Origin: Alnus glutinosa
Lineage: Eukaryota; Streptophyta; Magnoliopsida; Fagales; Betulaceae
Direction of reading: 5' to 3'
Length of the DNA: 64,000 nucleotides
Assembly (NCBI RefSeq): GCF_958979055.1
Contig: NC_084889.1
Span: 2,852,001 to 2,916,000 of the forward strand
The notes under the pieces are model-generated. The model was not told the origin of the DNA. It saw only the letters and a list, made by a program, of their open reading frames with translations, and searched no databases. Positions 35,068 through 47,845 of this stretch are shown one piece after another (position 1 is the first letter of the stretch; each line of letters opens with the position of its first letter). Position numbers and translations under genes: made by a program.

Positions 35068-36172
35068 TTAAATATATATGTTTCTAACAAGAAAAGCCTC
35101 AAGTAATGTTAAACACTCAACAGTACGAACTACGTACCGTTCATGCTGCAGCTCTGTCGTTATTCTCTACTTGGTTCCTATATAGATTCAATCAAAACTA
35201 TTAAGCATGAGAACCATATTGCATTTGCAAATGTTGCAGATTCACTGTATCGAACATGATCTAAAGTCAAAATCCATACAACATATATGATTAATTTTTT
35301 CACATATTTTCTTGATGCAGCATATTGAAAAATATCTATCATATTTATGTGCAGGTGAAATTGAACGGTACACCTTTGTTGAATTCTTGATTTCTTACAT
35401 GTAATTTGTACTTTGCGCATAGAATCCCCTTTGCAATATGCTTCCCTAATTGACTTTTCAATGTTATCATCATATCATCTTTTAGCCAAATGAGGTGCTG
35501 CCTTTTTCGAATCAAATACGTAACGACACATCTTCAATGACACAATATTGTCCGCTTTTGGCTCATTTGAACCAGACTTTTCATGAGGTCACCCATCCCG
35601 GTACGCTTAACTGCAGAGTTTTGATAGATTCTGGCCAACACGGCTTTAATACACGTTTTGTCAAGAATGATGCAAATATATATATAAGCACGTACACATT
35701 TCCATACCCAGGCGATGTGAGACATCACATTAAAGTTAACGTGTTAAATGGAAATTTGCTTCAATTATTATATTGTTCTTGAATGTGGCATCCAATATTG
35801 TATGGATCAGAGGGAAAAAAAAAAAGTTGAGAATAATATCATATGAAACATTAGCCAATTGAGATAGGGATAAGTTTAGGGTTAGGCCTAATTAATGCCT
35901 AGCTACATGGTTTGAGTTACTCGTTCTTACCTACAATTCTTCTGAATTCTCACCTACAATTCTCAGTTACCTTTAATTTGGGACCATTTTGTGCCAAGAT
36001 ATATAAGTGGCCCGGCATATGAACTTTTCAACAAATAATCCAAGAAATTAAAGTACAAGCTTGGTCAAAATTGAAACACATTCATCTAGTGCATGACATT
36101 TCTTCCGGGTCTGATCCAATCCAACGACGCGGTCCATGAATTGAATGTAGACATTGAGAAGAATGAGGAGCT

Positions 36173-36182
36173 TATATATATA
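36173..36182 (+). promoter_or_regulatory. TATA box of patatin-like gene D
   Basis: TATATATA-type motif followed by CCCCATACTTCTC, about 145 bp before the ATG, conserved in gene F at 51714-51721. Confidence 0.5.
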
Positions 36183-36324
36183 CCCCATACTTCTCTCAAA
36201 GGGAATATCAAGATATCACAAGTACTTCATTTTTGAGCTAGCCGGCCTCGATCTTAACAAATTCACAGTTTCTCTCTAATATATCTTCTGCCCTCCCACT
36301 CACTCATCTTCATCCCAATCCTTA

Positions 36325-38203
36325 ATGGAAGCAACAAGCGTCCCCCTCCAGCCTCCAACTTATGGAAACTTCATCACCGTTCTCAGCATCGATGGTGGTG
36401 GAATAAGAGGGCTTATTCCAGGAACTATCCTTAGTTTCTTAGAATCTGAGCTTCAGGTATATATATCACGTTTCATTAATTACTTTGCTGCTGTACATTT
36501 TGTAAAAAGAAATTCAACATCTTTCATTCTTTCAAGTAGTTACTCTAGATTGTTTGTTTATGCATGGTACAGAAGCTGGATGGTGAAGATGCAAGAATCG
36601 CAGATTATTTTGATGTTATTGCAGGAACAAGCACTGGAGGTCTTGTAACTGCCATGCTAACTGCCCCAGATGAGAATAACCGACCCCTCTTTGCCGCCAA
36701 GGATATCAAGGACTTCTATTTAGACCACAGCCCTAAAATCTTCCCGCAAGACAGGTAAATTCAAAGTTCCACACTAGATCAGAATATCATCAAGCAAATT
36801 TTTTATTTTTTAATTTTTTCAGCTATTAACATGAAAACATTTTTGTCAAATTTGCAGTTCTGCATTGTTTCCTTTTGTTACAAAGATTTCCAAAGCTCTT
36901 TCCGGACCAAAGTATGATGGGGTGTATCTACATGACATTATTAGGGAAAAACTAGGAAGTTTAAAATTGCACCAGACGTTGACTAATGTTGTTATCCCAA
37001 CATTCGACATCACGCGACTCCAGCCAACCATCTTTTCTAGCTATGAGGTTGAATATTTCGTCTCTTTAATTTTCTTTTCCCTCGTTAAGTACTGGGGTTA
37101 ATTTATTGATCAACTTCGGGCTTTGAAGGGATTAATTGCAAGTGATACTATGAATCACTCTGATATTCTTTTGATGCACCAGGTAAAGAAAAACCCAAGC
37201 ATAAATGCCTTACTCTCAGACATATGCATCGCCACCTCAGCTGCTCCAACTTATCTTCCAACTTATCACTTTGAAACCAAAGACGCCAAAGGAGAAGTAA
37301 TTAGAGAATTTAACCTTACAGATGGTGGGGTTGCTGCTAATAATCCGGTATGTATCTTTCAAACTTCACATCATACCTAGCTAATTAGTAATAATACAAA
37401 ATCATATGATAATATATATTACTAAAACTGTGCTCGCCTTTCCAGGCTTTAGTTGCGATGGGTGAAGTGTCAAAGGAGATGATTAAAGGAAATCCCGACT
37501 TCTTTCCTATAAAACCAATGGACTATGGGCGGTTTCTGGTAATATCATTAGGAACTGGCTCACACAAAGCTGAAGAAAAATACAAGGCGACCGACGCAGC
37601 TAAGTGGGGCATAATGGATTGGTTAACTAAGGATGGTTCCACCCCAATAATAGATGTATTTTCTGAAGCAAGTGCGGATATGGTCGATCTCCACCTCTCT
37701 GTTGTTTTCAAAGCCTTTCACAGTGAGAAAAGCTATCTGCGAATTCAGGTATTACTCACACCCATATATCCATGACGTCGAGTAAGAATGCAAAGATCAA
37801 AAGTCTGAGCTTTAATTAATATAGACATGTTTGAACCAAAATAATGCAGGATGATACATTAAAGGGAGAAATATCTTCTGTAGATGTAGCCACAACAAAA
37901 AATTTGGATGATCTTGTGAAAGCTGGCGAAGCACTGCTAAAGAAACCAGTCTCTAGGGTGAATTTGGAGACAGGCATATTTGAGGTTGCTAACCATGAAA
38001 CCAATGAAGAAGCTCTTAAAAGGTATCAAACTATAAATTAATTCTAAAATTCTTTTTAAAAAGTTTCATTTTTGATTATTATCAAATTAATATAATGGAA
38101 ATAATTTCGTTCTTGCAGGTTTGCAAAGCTACTTTCTCAAGAGAGGCATCTTCGCCATGCTAAGTCCCCCGTTGGACATGCTCTCCATCACAATAAAAAA
38201 TGA
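36325..38203 (+). CDS. Patatin-like acyl hydrolase D
   Basis: Exons: 36325-36456, 36573-36754, 36858-37047, 37183-37347, 37446-37748, 37850-38022, 38119-38203; all GT-AG; 409 residues. DGGGIRG at 23-29, nucleophile Ser64 in GTSTGG, Asp215 in TDGG. The protein is close to gene F, its partner in the duplicated segment. It is more distant from C and E, from which it differs for instance in exon 3 ([19 protein letters not shown]) and in its shorter tail (GHALHHNKK). All introns are compact (about 95-135 bp). The fold and dyad predict lipid acyl hydrolase activity; such proteins in other plants respond to pathogens and stress, but nothing here shows the regulation. Confidence 0.93.
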
Positions 38204-39149
38204 AGATAACGTTACGAACGTTTGTTGATTTTGTATGTTAGTAAGTTTTGTAAGGTCGAGGTGATCAGACGTAGAAAAGTCCTCCTCCTTATTCATAAAT
38301 TTTTCGTTTTAGGATTTTCTTTGAATAAATTCCGGGTAACAATAACATGCTTTTATTATTGTTTTTCTGGTTCTGTAATTAAGAAATGTAAGCCAAGTAT
38401 ATAGGCTTCCAAGTTCCATATATACAAGCAATATATTTCCTTTTTTAATTATGTCGTTTAATTTCTTTCTTTCAAATTGGAAAATTGCATGAAATATTGA
38501 AAATTGGGTAGAGACGCCAAAACGTGAAGGTGAGGAAATCTCCAATAATTAATGCCAAATGGTTAAGGTCAAATTTCCCCTGGCGTGAAAAAAGAAAACA
38601 ATGATCTAGTGTTGACTGCTAGTTCCCTCGATATCACTATCACTATCAGACAATCAGTGGCTTTCAGAACTAGTCGCGGCGACAAAAAAAAAAATAAAAA
38701 AATCCAAGCAGAATTATTGATGTATATATTTGTTTAATAATCAACTATAATTAAATTAAACTGATCATTAACTTAAGAGAAATACTTGGTGTCCACCTTT
38801 CACCTCACTCTTATCTCTCTTTTGTTTATGTGAACTAATAATGTGAGAAATATTAGAGAGAATGTAGTAAGATCCTGATTTTTTAATAATATTATTGGTT
38901 CACGTAGACAAAAGTACTGAAATAAAAGTGAGATGGAAGTGGGACACCAAACATAAGAGATATGATATTGATGGAGCTAGTTGCCACATATATATAGTTC
39001 TTAAAATCAATAAGATAATGTAATTAAGCGTGCTGTCATGACCTTTAACCGATTAACTTCAATGTTGTATATCAAGTTGTTGAGAACATTAATGGACCAA
39101 CAAAGAGGAATGGGTTTGTCTTCGACTTTTCTTTTTTTCTTTTTTCTTT

Positions 39150-39186
<37 letters not shown>

Positions 39187-39216
39187 TTTTTTTTAACGAA
39201 AGATTTGAGTATTTCA
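38204..39216. other. Intergenic after gene D
   Basis: 3' flank of gene D, nearly identical to 53746-54739. It contains a short foldback MITE (38786-38950) and a TTA microsatellite (about 39152-39188), then the copia target site. No gene. Confidence 0.6.
38786..38950. mobile_element. 165-bp foldback MITE downstream of gene D
   Basis: The ends TTGGTGTCCCAC-like and GTGGGACACCAA are inverted, and pairing continues inward (CTCACTCTTAT... / ...AAGTGAGATG, AATAAT / ATTATT). The copy at 54321-54485 after gene F shows it was present before the segmental duplication. Target duplication not resolved. Confidence 0.65.
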
Positions 39217-42200
39217 TGTTGAGATTAGACGTGGGATTGTCCAAGTCTTTGGGTTATCCTAGTTTTTAGGATTGACAGAGTTTGTTTCTTGTTTACCTAG
39301 TTTATAGGAGTTTGGTTATCTAGTCAATAGGAGTTGGTTCCTTGAATGTTGGTAGTACCTATTTTCATGTTTTATCAGTTATGTAATTGCCTATATATAG
39401 GCTATTTGTTGATTAATAAAGATATGTAGAAAACAATATTAGACGGTTGTTGTTTCTGTAGTAGCAGAACCAACAGAAGATGCTGTGCAGACCAATGCGC
39501 AAAAGACGGAGTTTGAAGGGTTGAAGTTGAAGGATCTTAAAGCAAAGAATTATCTCTTCCAAGCTATTGATCGCTCAATCTTGGAAACCATTCTTTGCAA
39601 GGACACCGCCAAGCATATTTGGGATTCCATGAAGAAGAAGTACCAAGGTACAACAAGGGCTAAGAGGCAGCAACTTCAAGCACTTCGTTCTGAATTTGAA
39701 ATGCTTTGAATGAAATCAGGAGAGTCAGTTACTGAATATTTTTCAAAAACAATGGCAATCGTTAACAAGATGCGGATCCATGGTGACAAGGCAGAGGACG
39801 TGACCATTATTGAGAAGATTCTTTGATCCTTGACACCAAAATTTAATTTTGTTGTCTGTTCTATAGAATAAGCTAATGATGTTGATGAACTTTCAATTGA
39901 TGAATTACAAAGTTCTTTGTTGGTTAATGAGCAAAAAATTAATCGGAAAGAGACATAAGAACAAGTATTGAAGGCCTTCTCAAAAAATAACTCTACACCC
40001 AATGGAGCTTATAAAGGGCGAGGTAAAGGCAGAGGTCGAGGTAGAGGAGGCAAATACAACAATGATCTTGGGAATCAACAACAACATCATCAGCATCAAG
40101 AGAGTAAATTTCAAGGAAGAGGCAGAGGACGTGGCAGCCACCACTCAACAACTTATAGCCCAAAGTCAGCAGACAAGTCTAATGTTGAATGTTTCAGATG
40201 TCATAAGTATGGTCATTATAGGTCAGAATGTCAACTAATTTGAATAGACAAAGTGGAGAAAACACTAACTTTGCAGAAAAAGAAGAAGAGGAGTCTCTTT
40301 TGATGGTGTGTCACGTGAAGGAAGAAACTCAACAAAAGATGTGGTATTTAGACACTGGTTGCACAACCACATGTGGAGATAAGGAGGCATTCTCTGACTT
40401 GGATGAATCTTTTCGCAGCTCTGTTAAGTTTGGTGACAACTCCATGGTTTCTGTTATGGGAAAAGGAAAGGTAACAATACAAACCGAAGGAAATTCCACC
40501 CTCATTATCGCTAATGTTCTTTTTGTACCAGAATTAAAGACCAACTTGCTTAGTGTAGGTCAGTTGCAAAAAAAGGGATACGAGATTCCTATCAAAGATG
40601 GAGTATGTCAGATTCAAAATGCAAAGTTGGGCTTAATTGCTCAAGTTAACATGACGGCAAATCATATGTTCTCACTTTATCTCAACAACACCACTCATTC
40701 ATGCCTCTCAGCGCAATTGAAGGATGGGGCATGGCTATGGCATTTCCGCTATGGGCATCTGAATTTCGGAGACTTTCGGTAATAGATTTAGGCCACCAAC
40801 AAATTCTAAAACTCAACGGTGGCAGATTTTCACAAACGTGCCTACAATAATTAAGAGTTTAAATCTAAAAAATAATTTACGGTTTTTAAAACCATAAATC
40901 GTTTTCTAAAAATTAAATAAGCTTTTATGGTCAAATTAAAAATGATTTTTGTTAACCATCATTTTCGATTGCTCAAAATAATAAAAATTACAAAAATTAT
41001 TTTACACCAAAAGAAGCATAAAAGAAATTAAAAAAATTGAAAAAAGCCTGTTCGCCGATTGAGGAGTCACACTGGTGACTGGACAGTGGACACTCACTTG
41101 AGTAGAGGTTAAACCTGGTTGAAGTCACCCTGCCCCACCTTGATCTTGCAACGAGAGCATATGGTCCCATCAATATTATCTCTATCAGGACGCGTCTGAT
41201 TCAATATCTATCGGTCATTTCCTATGTCTGCAAATCTAAAAGTGGCTTCAATGGTGTACTTGCATGACCCTCCAAAACAACAATACCAGATGGGTTTGGC
41301 ACCAACTCCCTTGGATTGATTGTCGATTATTTCCAACATTCCAGTCGATGGATAGGGATCCCAACATAAAGAAGGTTAAATGATCACCTCATAGAGAGCC
41401 CGAGGAAGGAATTTTTACATTTTAACTGTTTCAATTGTTAATAATTTGGACAAGTTTATAGAGTAGGGTTGCGGGGTCTAATTGTTTAAAGCCCTGCTTC
41501 AAGTAGGTGAGAGCTGCTCAAAACAAATAGGGTTCAGATTTAATTTTAAGTTTTTTTTTTAAAAAATAAAAATAAAAATAGAAAGAGAGCAAAATCAAAT
41601 GTGGACAGTTGAAAAAATTACAATACATGTGCTGTAGTGTTTTTTTTACAGCATCTAAGCTAGATTCCTCTATAAAACTTTTCTAATTTCTAGCAATTTC
41701 GACACTACAAGCGTAGGGGATTTAGAACTGTGAAGCCTTCTTGTTTTTGACAGTTTAGGATGTGAAACCCATCATTCAGAATTGTGATGGGATGGTTTGT
41801 TGGGTAAGTAATGCCGCCGGGTAGTATTTAAGGGAATAATTCTAAAAGTCTCTCATATGTTTCTTAAAAAATGATGTGACTTTTAAAATTATTATTTGAT
41901 CAAAATTCAATAGTGATTAAAAACACTACGACAGAAGAACATGGTGACGGGTCTACCTCAAATTACAGCTCCTTCTCAAGTCTGTGAAGAATGTGTTATT
42001 AGCAAACAACACCGCAATCAATTCCCACAAGGAAAATCTTGGAGATCGAAGAAGGCATTGGAGCTTGTTCATTCCGACATTTGTGGGCCAATAACACCAC
42101 ATTCTAATGGAGGTAAAAGCTATGTAATTACCTTCATTGATGATTATAGTCATAAAACATGGGTTTATTTTTTGCAAGAAAAATCTGAAGCCTTTGTGTC

Positions 42201-42499
42201 TTTTAAATGCTATAAAGCGCTTGTTGAGAAAGAGGTTGGCAACCCAATAAAAGTTCTTCCCCTAGATCGTGGTGGAGAATATAACTCACGTGAATTTGCA
42301 AATTTTTGTGAGAACCATGGAATCAAGAGACAACTTACAGCAACTTATACACCCCAACAGAATGGTGTATCCGAGAGGAAGAATCGCACTATTTTCAATA
42401 TGGTGCGAAGCCTTTTGACAATGAGTGACATTCCAAAAGGTTTCTGGCCTTAAGCAGTTAATTGGAGCATTCATATATTGAATAGAAGTTCCACACTTG
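39217..42499 (+). mobile_element. Partial Ty1/copia element, left copy
   Basis: A 5' LTR start (TGTTGAGATTAGACG) follows the same TTTCA flank as the right copy. Gag-like sequence, a CCHC zinc knuckle, protease and integrase parts are recognisable in order. It ends at the segmental-duplication junction, so the reverse transcriptase half and 3' LTR are absent, and it also carries a ~1.1-kb foreign insert (about 40785-41930). It is broken, with several breaks, and is the duplicate of the 5' half of the element at 54740. The insertion therefore predates the segmental duplication. Confidence 0.9.
40785..41930. other. Unidentified insert within the left copia copy
   Basis: This ~1.1 kb is missing from the matching place in the right copia copy (near 56470), so it entered after duplication. 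The last ~90 bp (GATGTGACTTTTAAAATTATT.TTTGATCAAAATTCAATAG) resemble one arm of the MITE at 58096. The middle (about 41050-41400) is less AT-rich, with no domain I can name on either strand. No target duplication is obvious. Confidence 0.6.
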
Positions 42500-42619
42500 A
42501 GATTTCTTTACTACTTCTTGTTCTTTGTTCATTTTTTTATATCCAACCTACATCAAATTGGTATAAGAGCCAAACATGATTGCTTCCATAACATTGTGCG
42601 ATCAACGTCTCTGTTACAC

Positions 42620-43690
42620 TAGTAGACACTACAAAAATAATAAATTTTTTTTTTTAGAGATTTGGCGTTATTTGTTAAATGACTCAAAATGTTTTAAAAA
42701 CGACATGAATTTATTAGTGTCTTTTGATTGACGTCGTTTGAATGTGGTCGCTATACACTAGTAGAGAAATTAATTTCACGTCGTTTTTGTGCCAAGCGAC
42801 GTCAACTGTTGTTGCTATGTGAGTGACGATGACATTAGTTTGATGTCGTTATTGTTCAAATGATGTTAATTTAAATAATTTTTTTTTTAAAAAAATATTT
42901 CTTTTGATATTTTCCTTCTTGGAGTTTCTCCACTACCAAACAGGAAATCCAAAAGATACACAAATTCTAACCTCCCATGCTCTTCTTCATCCGCTGACTA
43001 ACAAAACGCACCAGATCGGATTGACAATGTTAGATTGGCACCAGATCTGCATTGATCGGTGCCCCTCTGTAGCAGATCTAAACCACTGAACATGAAGCAT
43101 GAAAAAATATGGGGTTAAAGACCTTTTTAGTATCTGCGGTTTGAAAACTTTATTTTTTGGTACCTCATTTTCAATTCGCATCGCAAATGGTACCTGAGTT
43201 TTGGACAAAGATGAATATGGTATTTCCATCCATTTTTCCGTCCAATATTTAACGGATTGCCACATATCTACTCTTAGGTGTTGACATGTGGCACAATGTA
43301 AAAGAAATTAAAAAAAGAAAATAGAAATCTTTAAAAATTAATAAAAATTAAAAATAATAAAACTTGAAAAAAAAAAAAGAAAAAAAAAGGGGTGGTTCGG
43401 CCACCCCCAATGGCCAAAGAGAAAAAAAAATGTGTTGGTTTTGGCCCTTGGGGATGGCTGAGCCACCTCTAAGGGCCACAAGAAGTGGTTCGGCCACCTC
43501 CATGGCCAAAGAGGAAAAGAAGAAGAAGGAAAAAAAAAAAGAAAAAAAAAAAAAGAAGAAAAAGAAAGAAAGAGGATTTGGCCTTGGCCACCCAATGGCC
43601 AAACCCTGTAAAAAGTTAACAAAAAAAAGTTAGATGATAAAGGGTAATTAATTGAAAGATTAGAACTCTAACTGTAAACTTTTAAAGTTT
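42620..43690. repeat. CACTA-like and GGTACC-type repeats, right-unit copies
   Basis: Same arrangement as 26060-27110: CACTACAA..., CACTAGTAGAGAAATT with GACGTCGTTTG motifs, then the GGTACCTCATTTTCA repeat with a GGCCA-rich, A-rich core. The open frames across the A-rich core are low-complexity and not genes. Confidence 0.55.
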
Positions 43691-45365
43691 AGGGGAGGAC
43701 ATTAAAAAATACTTGGTAGTGTAGAGGAGTATTAATTAAGTGAAGTTCCACCTCCCTCCCCCCTCCAAAAAAAAAAAAAAGAAGAAAAAAACTTTGAGCT
43801 GAACTTTAAGTTTTAATGTACTGTTATTATTATTAATTGGTTTTATTATCTGCATAATTAACTTGTTACTTCCATTGCTTCCGAGTCAGGATCTGTAGCC
43901 ATGGATGTAAATTTTATTGTCCTTGTTCTAGTTTATATTTTCATGCATAATAATGTCTAGCCACGCATATGGGTGCACTTACAAATTTACAATCAAGAAG
44001 AAGTTAATTATTCAGTTTGTGCAGTCGACTACTTTTCCTCAATATATAGGTTTACTTTATTGGCCGCCACTTCCGTTCATATGCATGCCTAACATGCATG
44101 AAGCAAACAAGCCTGAGTACTATAATTAGTATAATCATTTAATTACCACCGGCCATGAACTTCATTCCTTAGTGTTGGTTTCCTCTAGCTTATTCAAATA
44201 TATATCATCATCACACTTCTTCCTAATTAAAGATATAATTAAGGAAAAATATCATCTTTCATTCTTGATTGTTTCGATCCCTTCTCTCTGAACATAAATA
44301 TATCTTCTTAATTCCTACCTTGCTGGTAAAGTGCCAAATATTGATTTATGAACTAAAAACTAAATTGGTAATATAAGTACGTATATACAAGCAAATTAAG
44401 ACAGTTTGTTAATCACTATACCATAGAAATTTGTAAATAGGTGCTGCTAAATGTTCCTATCAAGAAAAGCCTCAACTGTTAAAACACAGAACACTCAACA
44501 CTAACTACTGTTCATGATGCAGCTCTGTCGTTATTCTCTAGTACTTGGTTCCTTTTTCAATCAAAACTGTTAAGAATGACTAACCATGTTGCATTTGCAA
44601 ATGTTACATCCACTGCATCGATAGTTTAACATGATCTAAAGACCAAATCCATAAGACCAATAGAATGATTATTAGTTTTTTAAACGTTTTCTTGATTCAG
44701 CACATTCAAATTTCTATCATGTTGAAGCATATGCAGTGAAATTGAATGGTACGCCTTTGTTGAATTCTTGATTTCTAACAAGTTATCCTTTGCGCATAGA
44801 TTCTCCTTTTCAAGTTACCCTTCCCAATTGACTTTTTTCAATTGAATGGTGCCGCCTTTTTCGAATAAAAAAATAACGTGTTAAATGAAACTTTGATTCG
44901 AACTCTTGTTGTTCTTGAATGTGGCATCCATTGTATGTAGCCAGAGGAATGAAAAACAGTTGAGGTTAGCCAATCCATGAGCAGCGCGCATGGGATAGGC
45001 CTAATGCCTAACTAGCCCCATTTTGGCCTCCGTGGTTTGATTTACTCGTTCTTACCTACAATTCTTCTGAAGTACCAGTCTCACCTACAATTCTTAGTCA
45101 CTGTGGACTTAGCCTTTGCATGGCAGCATGGGGACCATTTTTGTGCCACGGGAAGAGGCTACTTTGGAACTTATCTGAACTTTTCAATTGTTAATTACCT
45201 TAAATGATAACCTCAAAGTAGTCCAACTTCAGCAAATAATCGAAGAAAGTACTAGTTTGGTCAAAATTGAAACACATTCATCCAATACTGAGTTTCTTCC
45301 CAGGTTTGATCCATTCAAACGACGCGCGCGGTTCATGAATTGCGTAGAAAGATCAGGACGGGGCC

Positions 45366-45373
45366 TATATATA
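45366..45373 (+). promoter_or_regulatory. TATA box of patatin-like gene E
   Basis: TATATATA, 154 bp before the ATG at 45520, same context (GGGCC-TATATATA-CC) as in gene C. Confidence 0.5.
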
Positions 45374-45519
45374 CCTATATACTTCTCTCAAAGAGGATAT
45401 CAAGATCACAATTCACAAGTACTTCATTTTTTAGCCTCATAAGAAGTTCACATTTTCCCTCTAATTAAGGCACGTAAAACCTCTTCCCTCCCACTCAGTC
45501 ATCTGCATCCCATTCCTTA

Positions 45520-47747
45520 ATGGAAGCAACAAACATCCCCCTCCAGCCTCCAACTTATGGAAACTTCATCACCGTTCTCAGCATTGACGGCGGTGGAATA
45601 AGAGGGCTTATCCCAGGAACTATCCTAAGCTTCTTAGAATCTGAGCTTCAGGTATATCACGTTTCATATGCATGCACGTAAGCAAATTTTGTAAAAAGAA
45701 ATTCAACATCGATCTTTCAAGTACTTAATTACTCGGGATTGTTTGTTTTTGCATGCATGGTACAGAAGCTGGATGGTGAAGATGCAAGAATCGCAGATTA
45801 TTTTGATGTTATTGCAGGAACAAGCACAGGAGGTCTTGTAACTGCCATGCTAACTGCCCCAAATGAGAAGAACCGACCCCTCTTTGCCGCTAAGGATATC
45901 AAGGACTTCTACCTAAACAACTGCCCTAGAATCTTCCCGCAAAACAGGTAAATTAAAAGTTCCGGCCACTACATCAGAACTTCATTAATATGACTGAAGC
46001 TTTCCTATTTGATCATTATTAGGTACTATAATATGTTTTTTTTTACAGTTATTAAGATGTTAACATTTTTGCCAAATTGCAGTTGTCCATTATTTCCTCA
46101 TGTTACAATGATTGTCAAAGCTCTTTCCGGACCAAAGTATGATGGGAAGTATCTACATAACATTATTAGGGAAAAACTAGGAAGTCTAAAATTGCACCAG
46201 ACGTTGACTAATGTTGTCATCCCAACATTTGACATCAAGCGACTCCAGCCAACCATCTTTTCTAGCTATGAGGTTGAATATTTGATTTTCTATCCCACTT
46301 TAATTATGAAGGGATTGCAAATGATGGAGTTGAATTATACTGAGAATCACTTTGATTTGCTTAATTTTCATGCACCAGGTAAAGAAAAACCCGAGCATAG
46401 ATGCCTTACTCTCAGATGTATGCATCGCAACTTCAGCTGCTCCAACTTATCTTCCAACTTATTACTTTGAAACCAAAGATGCAGAAGGGAAAGTACTTAG
46501 AGAATTTAACCTTACAGATGGTGGGGTTGCTGCTAATAATCCGGTATATATCTTTCAAACTCCACATCATACCTTATAATAATACGACATTATTGTTAGA
46601 TAGAATATATATTTCCTATATATTTTTCATGTTAGCATGATTTACTTTCCTTTTAGGCTTATCATTGTGTTTTTCTTCCTTATTTAGTTAGGTTACCATA
46701 TTCACCTACCACATTTTCGCTATAAATAGGGACATGCACCTTTGGTATTATGTAACATATATATATATATATATATATATGTTCAACATGTAGCCATAAC
46801 AATTTCATGGTCTTTTCCTCTCTCTGTTTGCTTCCGCTCTCCTTTATTTTTCTTGCAGGTATCCTATTATATGTTTCTATAATTATCTTACTAAAATTGT
46901 GCGCACTATTCCAGGCCTTAGTTGCGATAGGCGAAGTGTCGAAGGAAATCATTAGAGGAAATTCTGACTTCTTTCCCATAAAACCAATGGACTATGAACG
47001 GTTTCTGGTCATATCATTAGGAACTGGCTCACACAAAGCTGAAGAAAAATACAAGGCGACCGACGCAGCTAAGTGGGGCATACTGGATTGGTTAACTAAG
47101 GGTGGTTCCACCCCAATAATTAATGTATTTTCTGAAGCAAGTGCAGACATGGTTGATGTCCACCTCTCTGTAGTTTTTAAAGCCCTTCATTGTGAGAGAA
47201 GCTATCTGCGAATTCAGGTATTATTTCATACCCATATATACATCCATGACGAGTAGGAATTATACAAAGATCAAAAGTCAAAGCTTTTGTTTATGAGTTT
47301 CTCCGTTCTTCCGTCGATTGATCGAGCCTTAACATAGACAACACGTTTGAATCAAAATAATGCAGGACGATACATTAAGCGGGGTAATATCTTCCGTGGA
47401 TGTAGCCACGACAAAGAATTTGGATGATCTTGTGAAAGCTGGCGAAGCGCTGCTAAAGAAACCGGTCTCCAGGGTGAATCCGGAGACAGGCATCTTTGAG
47501 GCTGCAAACCATGAGACTAATGAAGAGGCTCTCAAAAGGTATCAAACTATTAAAATTCTACCATTCTTTTTCGCAAATTTTCATTTTGATTATCAAATTA
47601 ATATAATGGAAATCATTACGCTCTTGCAGGTTTGCAAAACTACTTTCCCAAGAGAGGCAGCTTCGCCATGCTAAGTCCCCCGTTGGACATGCTGCCCATG
47701 CATCACAAACATATATAATTAATGACTTTAATAAGTGTTGTAATTAA
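45520..47747 (+). CDS. Patatin-like acyl hydrolase E
   Basis: Exons: 45520-45651, 45766-45947, 46083-46272, 46379-46543, 46915-47217, 47366-47538, 47630-47747; all GT-AG; 420 residues. Dyad Ser64 / Asp215 and oxyanion loop DGGGIRG are intact. It is the duplicate of gene C, and only a few residue changes are visible: LNNCPR for LNHCPR (exon 2), VTMIV for VTKIV (exon 3), KNPS for KNSS (exon 4), VAIGE for VAMGE and DYERF for DYGRF (exon 5). The Gly-to-Glu change sits beside the conserved [10 protein letters not shown] block and is unusual, as C, D, F and B all have Gly. Intron 4 is 371 bp, lacking the hAT-like insert of C. A LINE lies 99 bp after the stop and may alter 3' end formation. Confidence 0.9.
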
Positions 47748-47845
47748 TTAAGGTCAAGGTGGGCCGCGTAGAAAAATCCACCGGCCTCCTGATTCATTCA
47801 TTATTCGTTTCAATTTGTTTGAATAAAATTCTGGTTGTGTAATTG

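Larger units (their letters stand above)
31859..36324. other. Intergenic between genes C and D
   Basis: No gene supported. It holds a left-unit-only rearranged block (32186-32667), TA runs near 32870-32893 and a Mutator-like foldback (34440-35067). About 2 kb upstream of D resembles the DNA upstream of C, consistent with an older C/D tandem duplication. The frame near 35495-35782 has no recognisable domain. Confidence 0.6.
25930..42494 (+). repeat. Segmental duplication, left unit (genes C and D)
   Basis: This 16.6-kb unit is matched in order and orientation by 42495-57059. It runs from the DNA 370 bp after gene B, through genes C and D, into a Ty1/copia element. It starts at ACTTGAGATTTC (25930). 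Relative to the right unit it has four extra pieces: an hAT-like element, a 482-bp rearranged block, a Mutator-like foldback and an insert in the copia copy. Coding exons of C and E, and of D and F, differ at only a few residues, so the duplication is recent. Confidence 0.92.

Noticed and set aside
35495-35782. 95-residue open frame upstream of gene D with a counterpart upstream of F
   Set aside because: Conservation reflects the segmental duplication. The right copy starts differently, and no domain is recognisable; the DNA is promoter-distal flank.
40002-40238. Alternative-frame protein overlapping the copia gag region, repeated at 55703
   Set aside because: It is the shadow of a Gly/Arg-rich zinc-knuckle region in another frame.
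43338-43633. Overlapping Lys-rich and Phe-rich open frames on both strands
   Set aside because: They are translations of A-rich low-complexity sequence in a repeat core, not genes.
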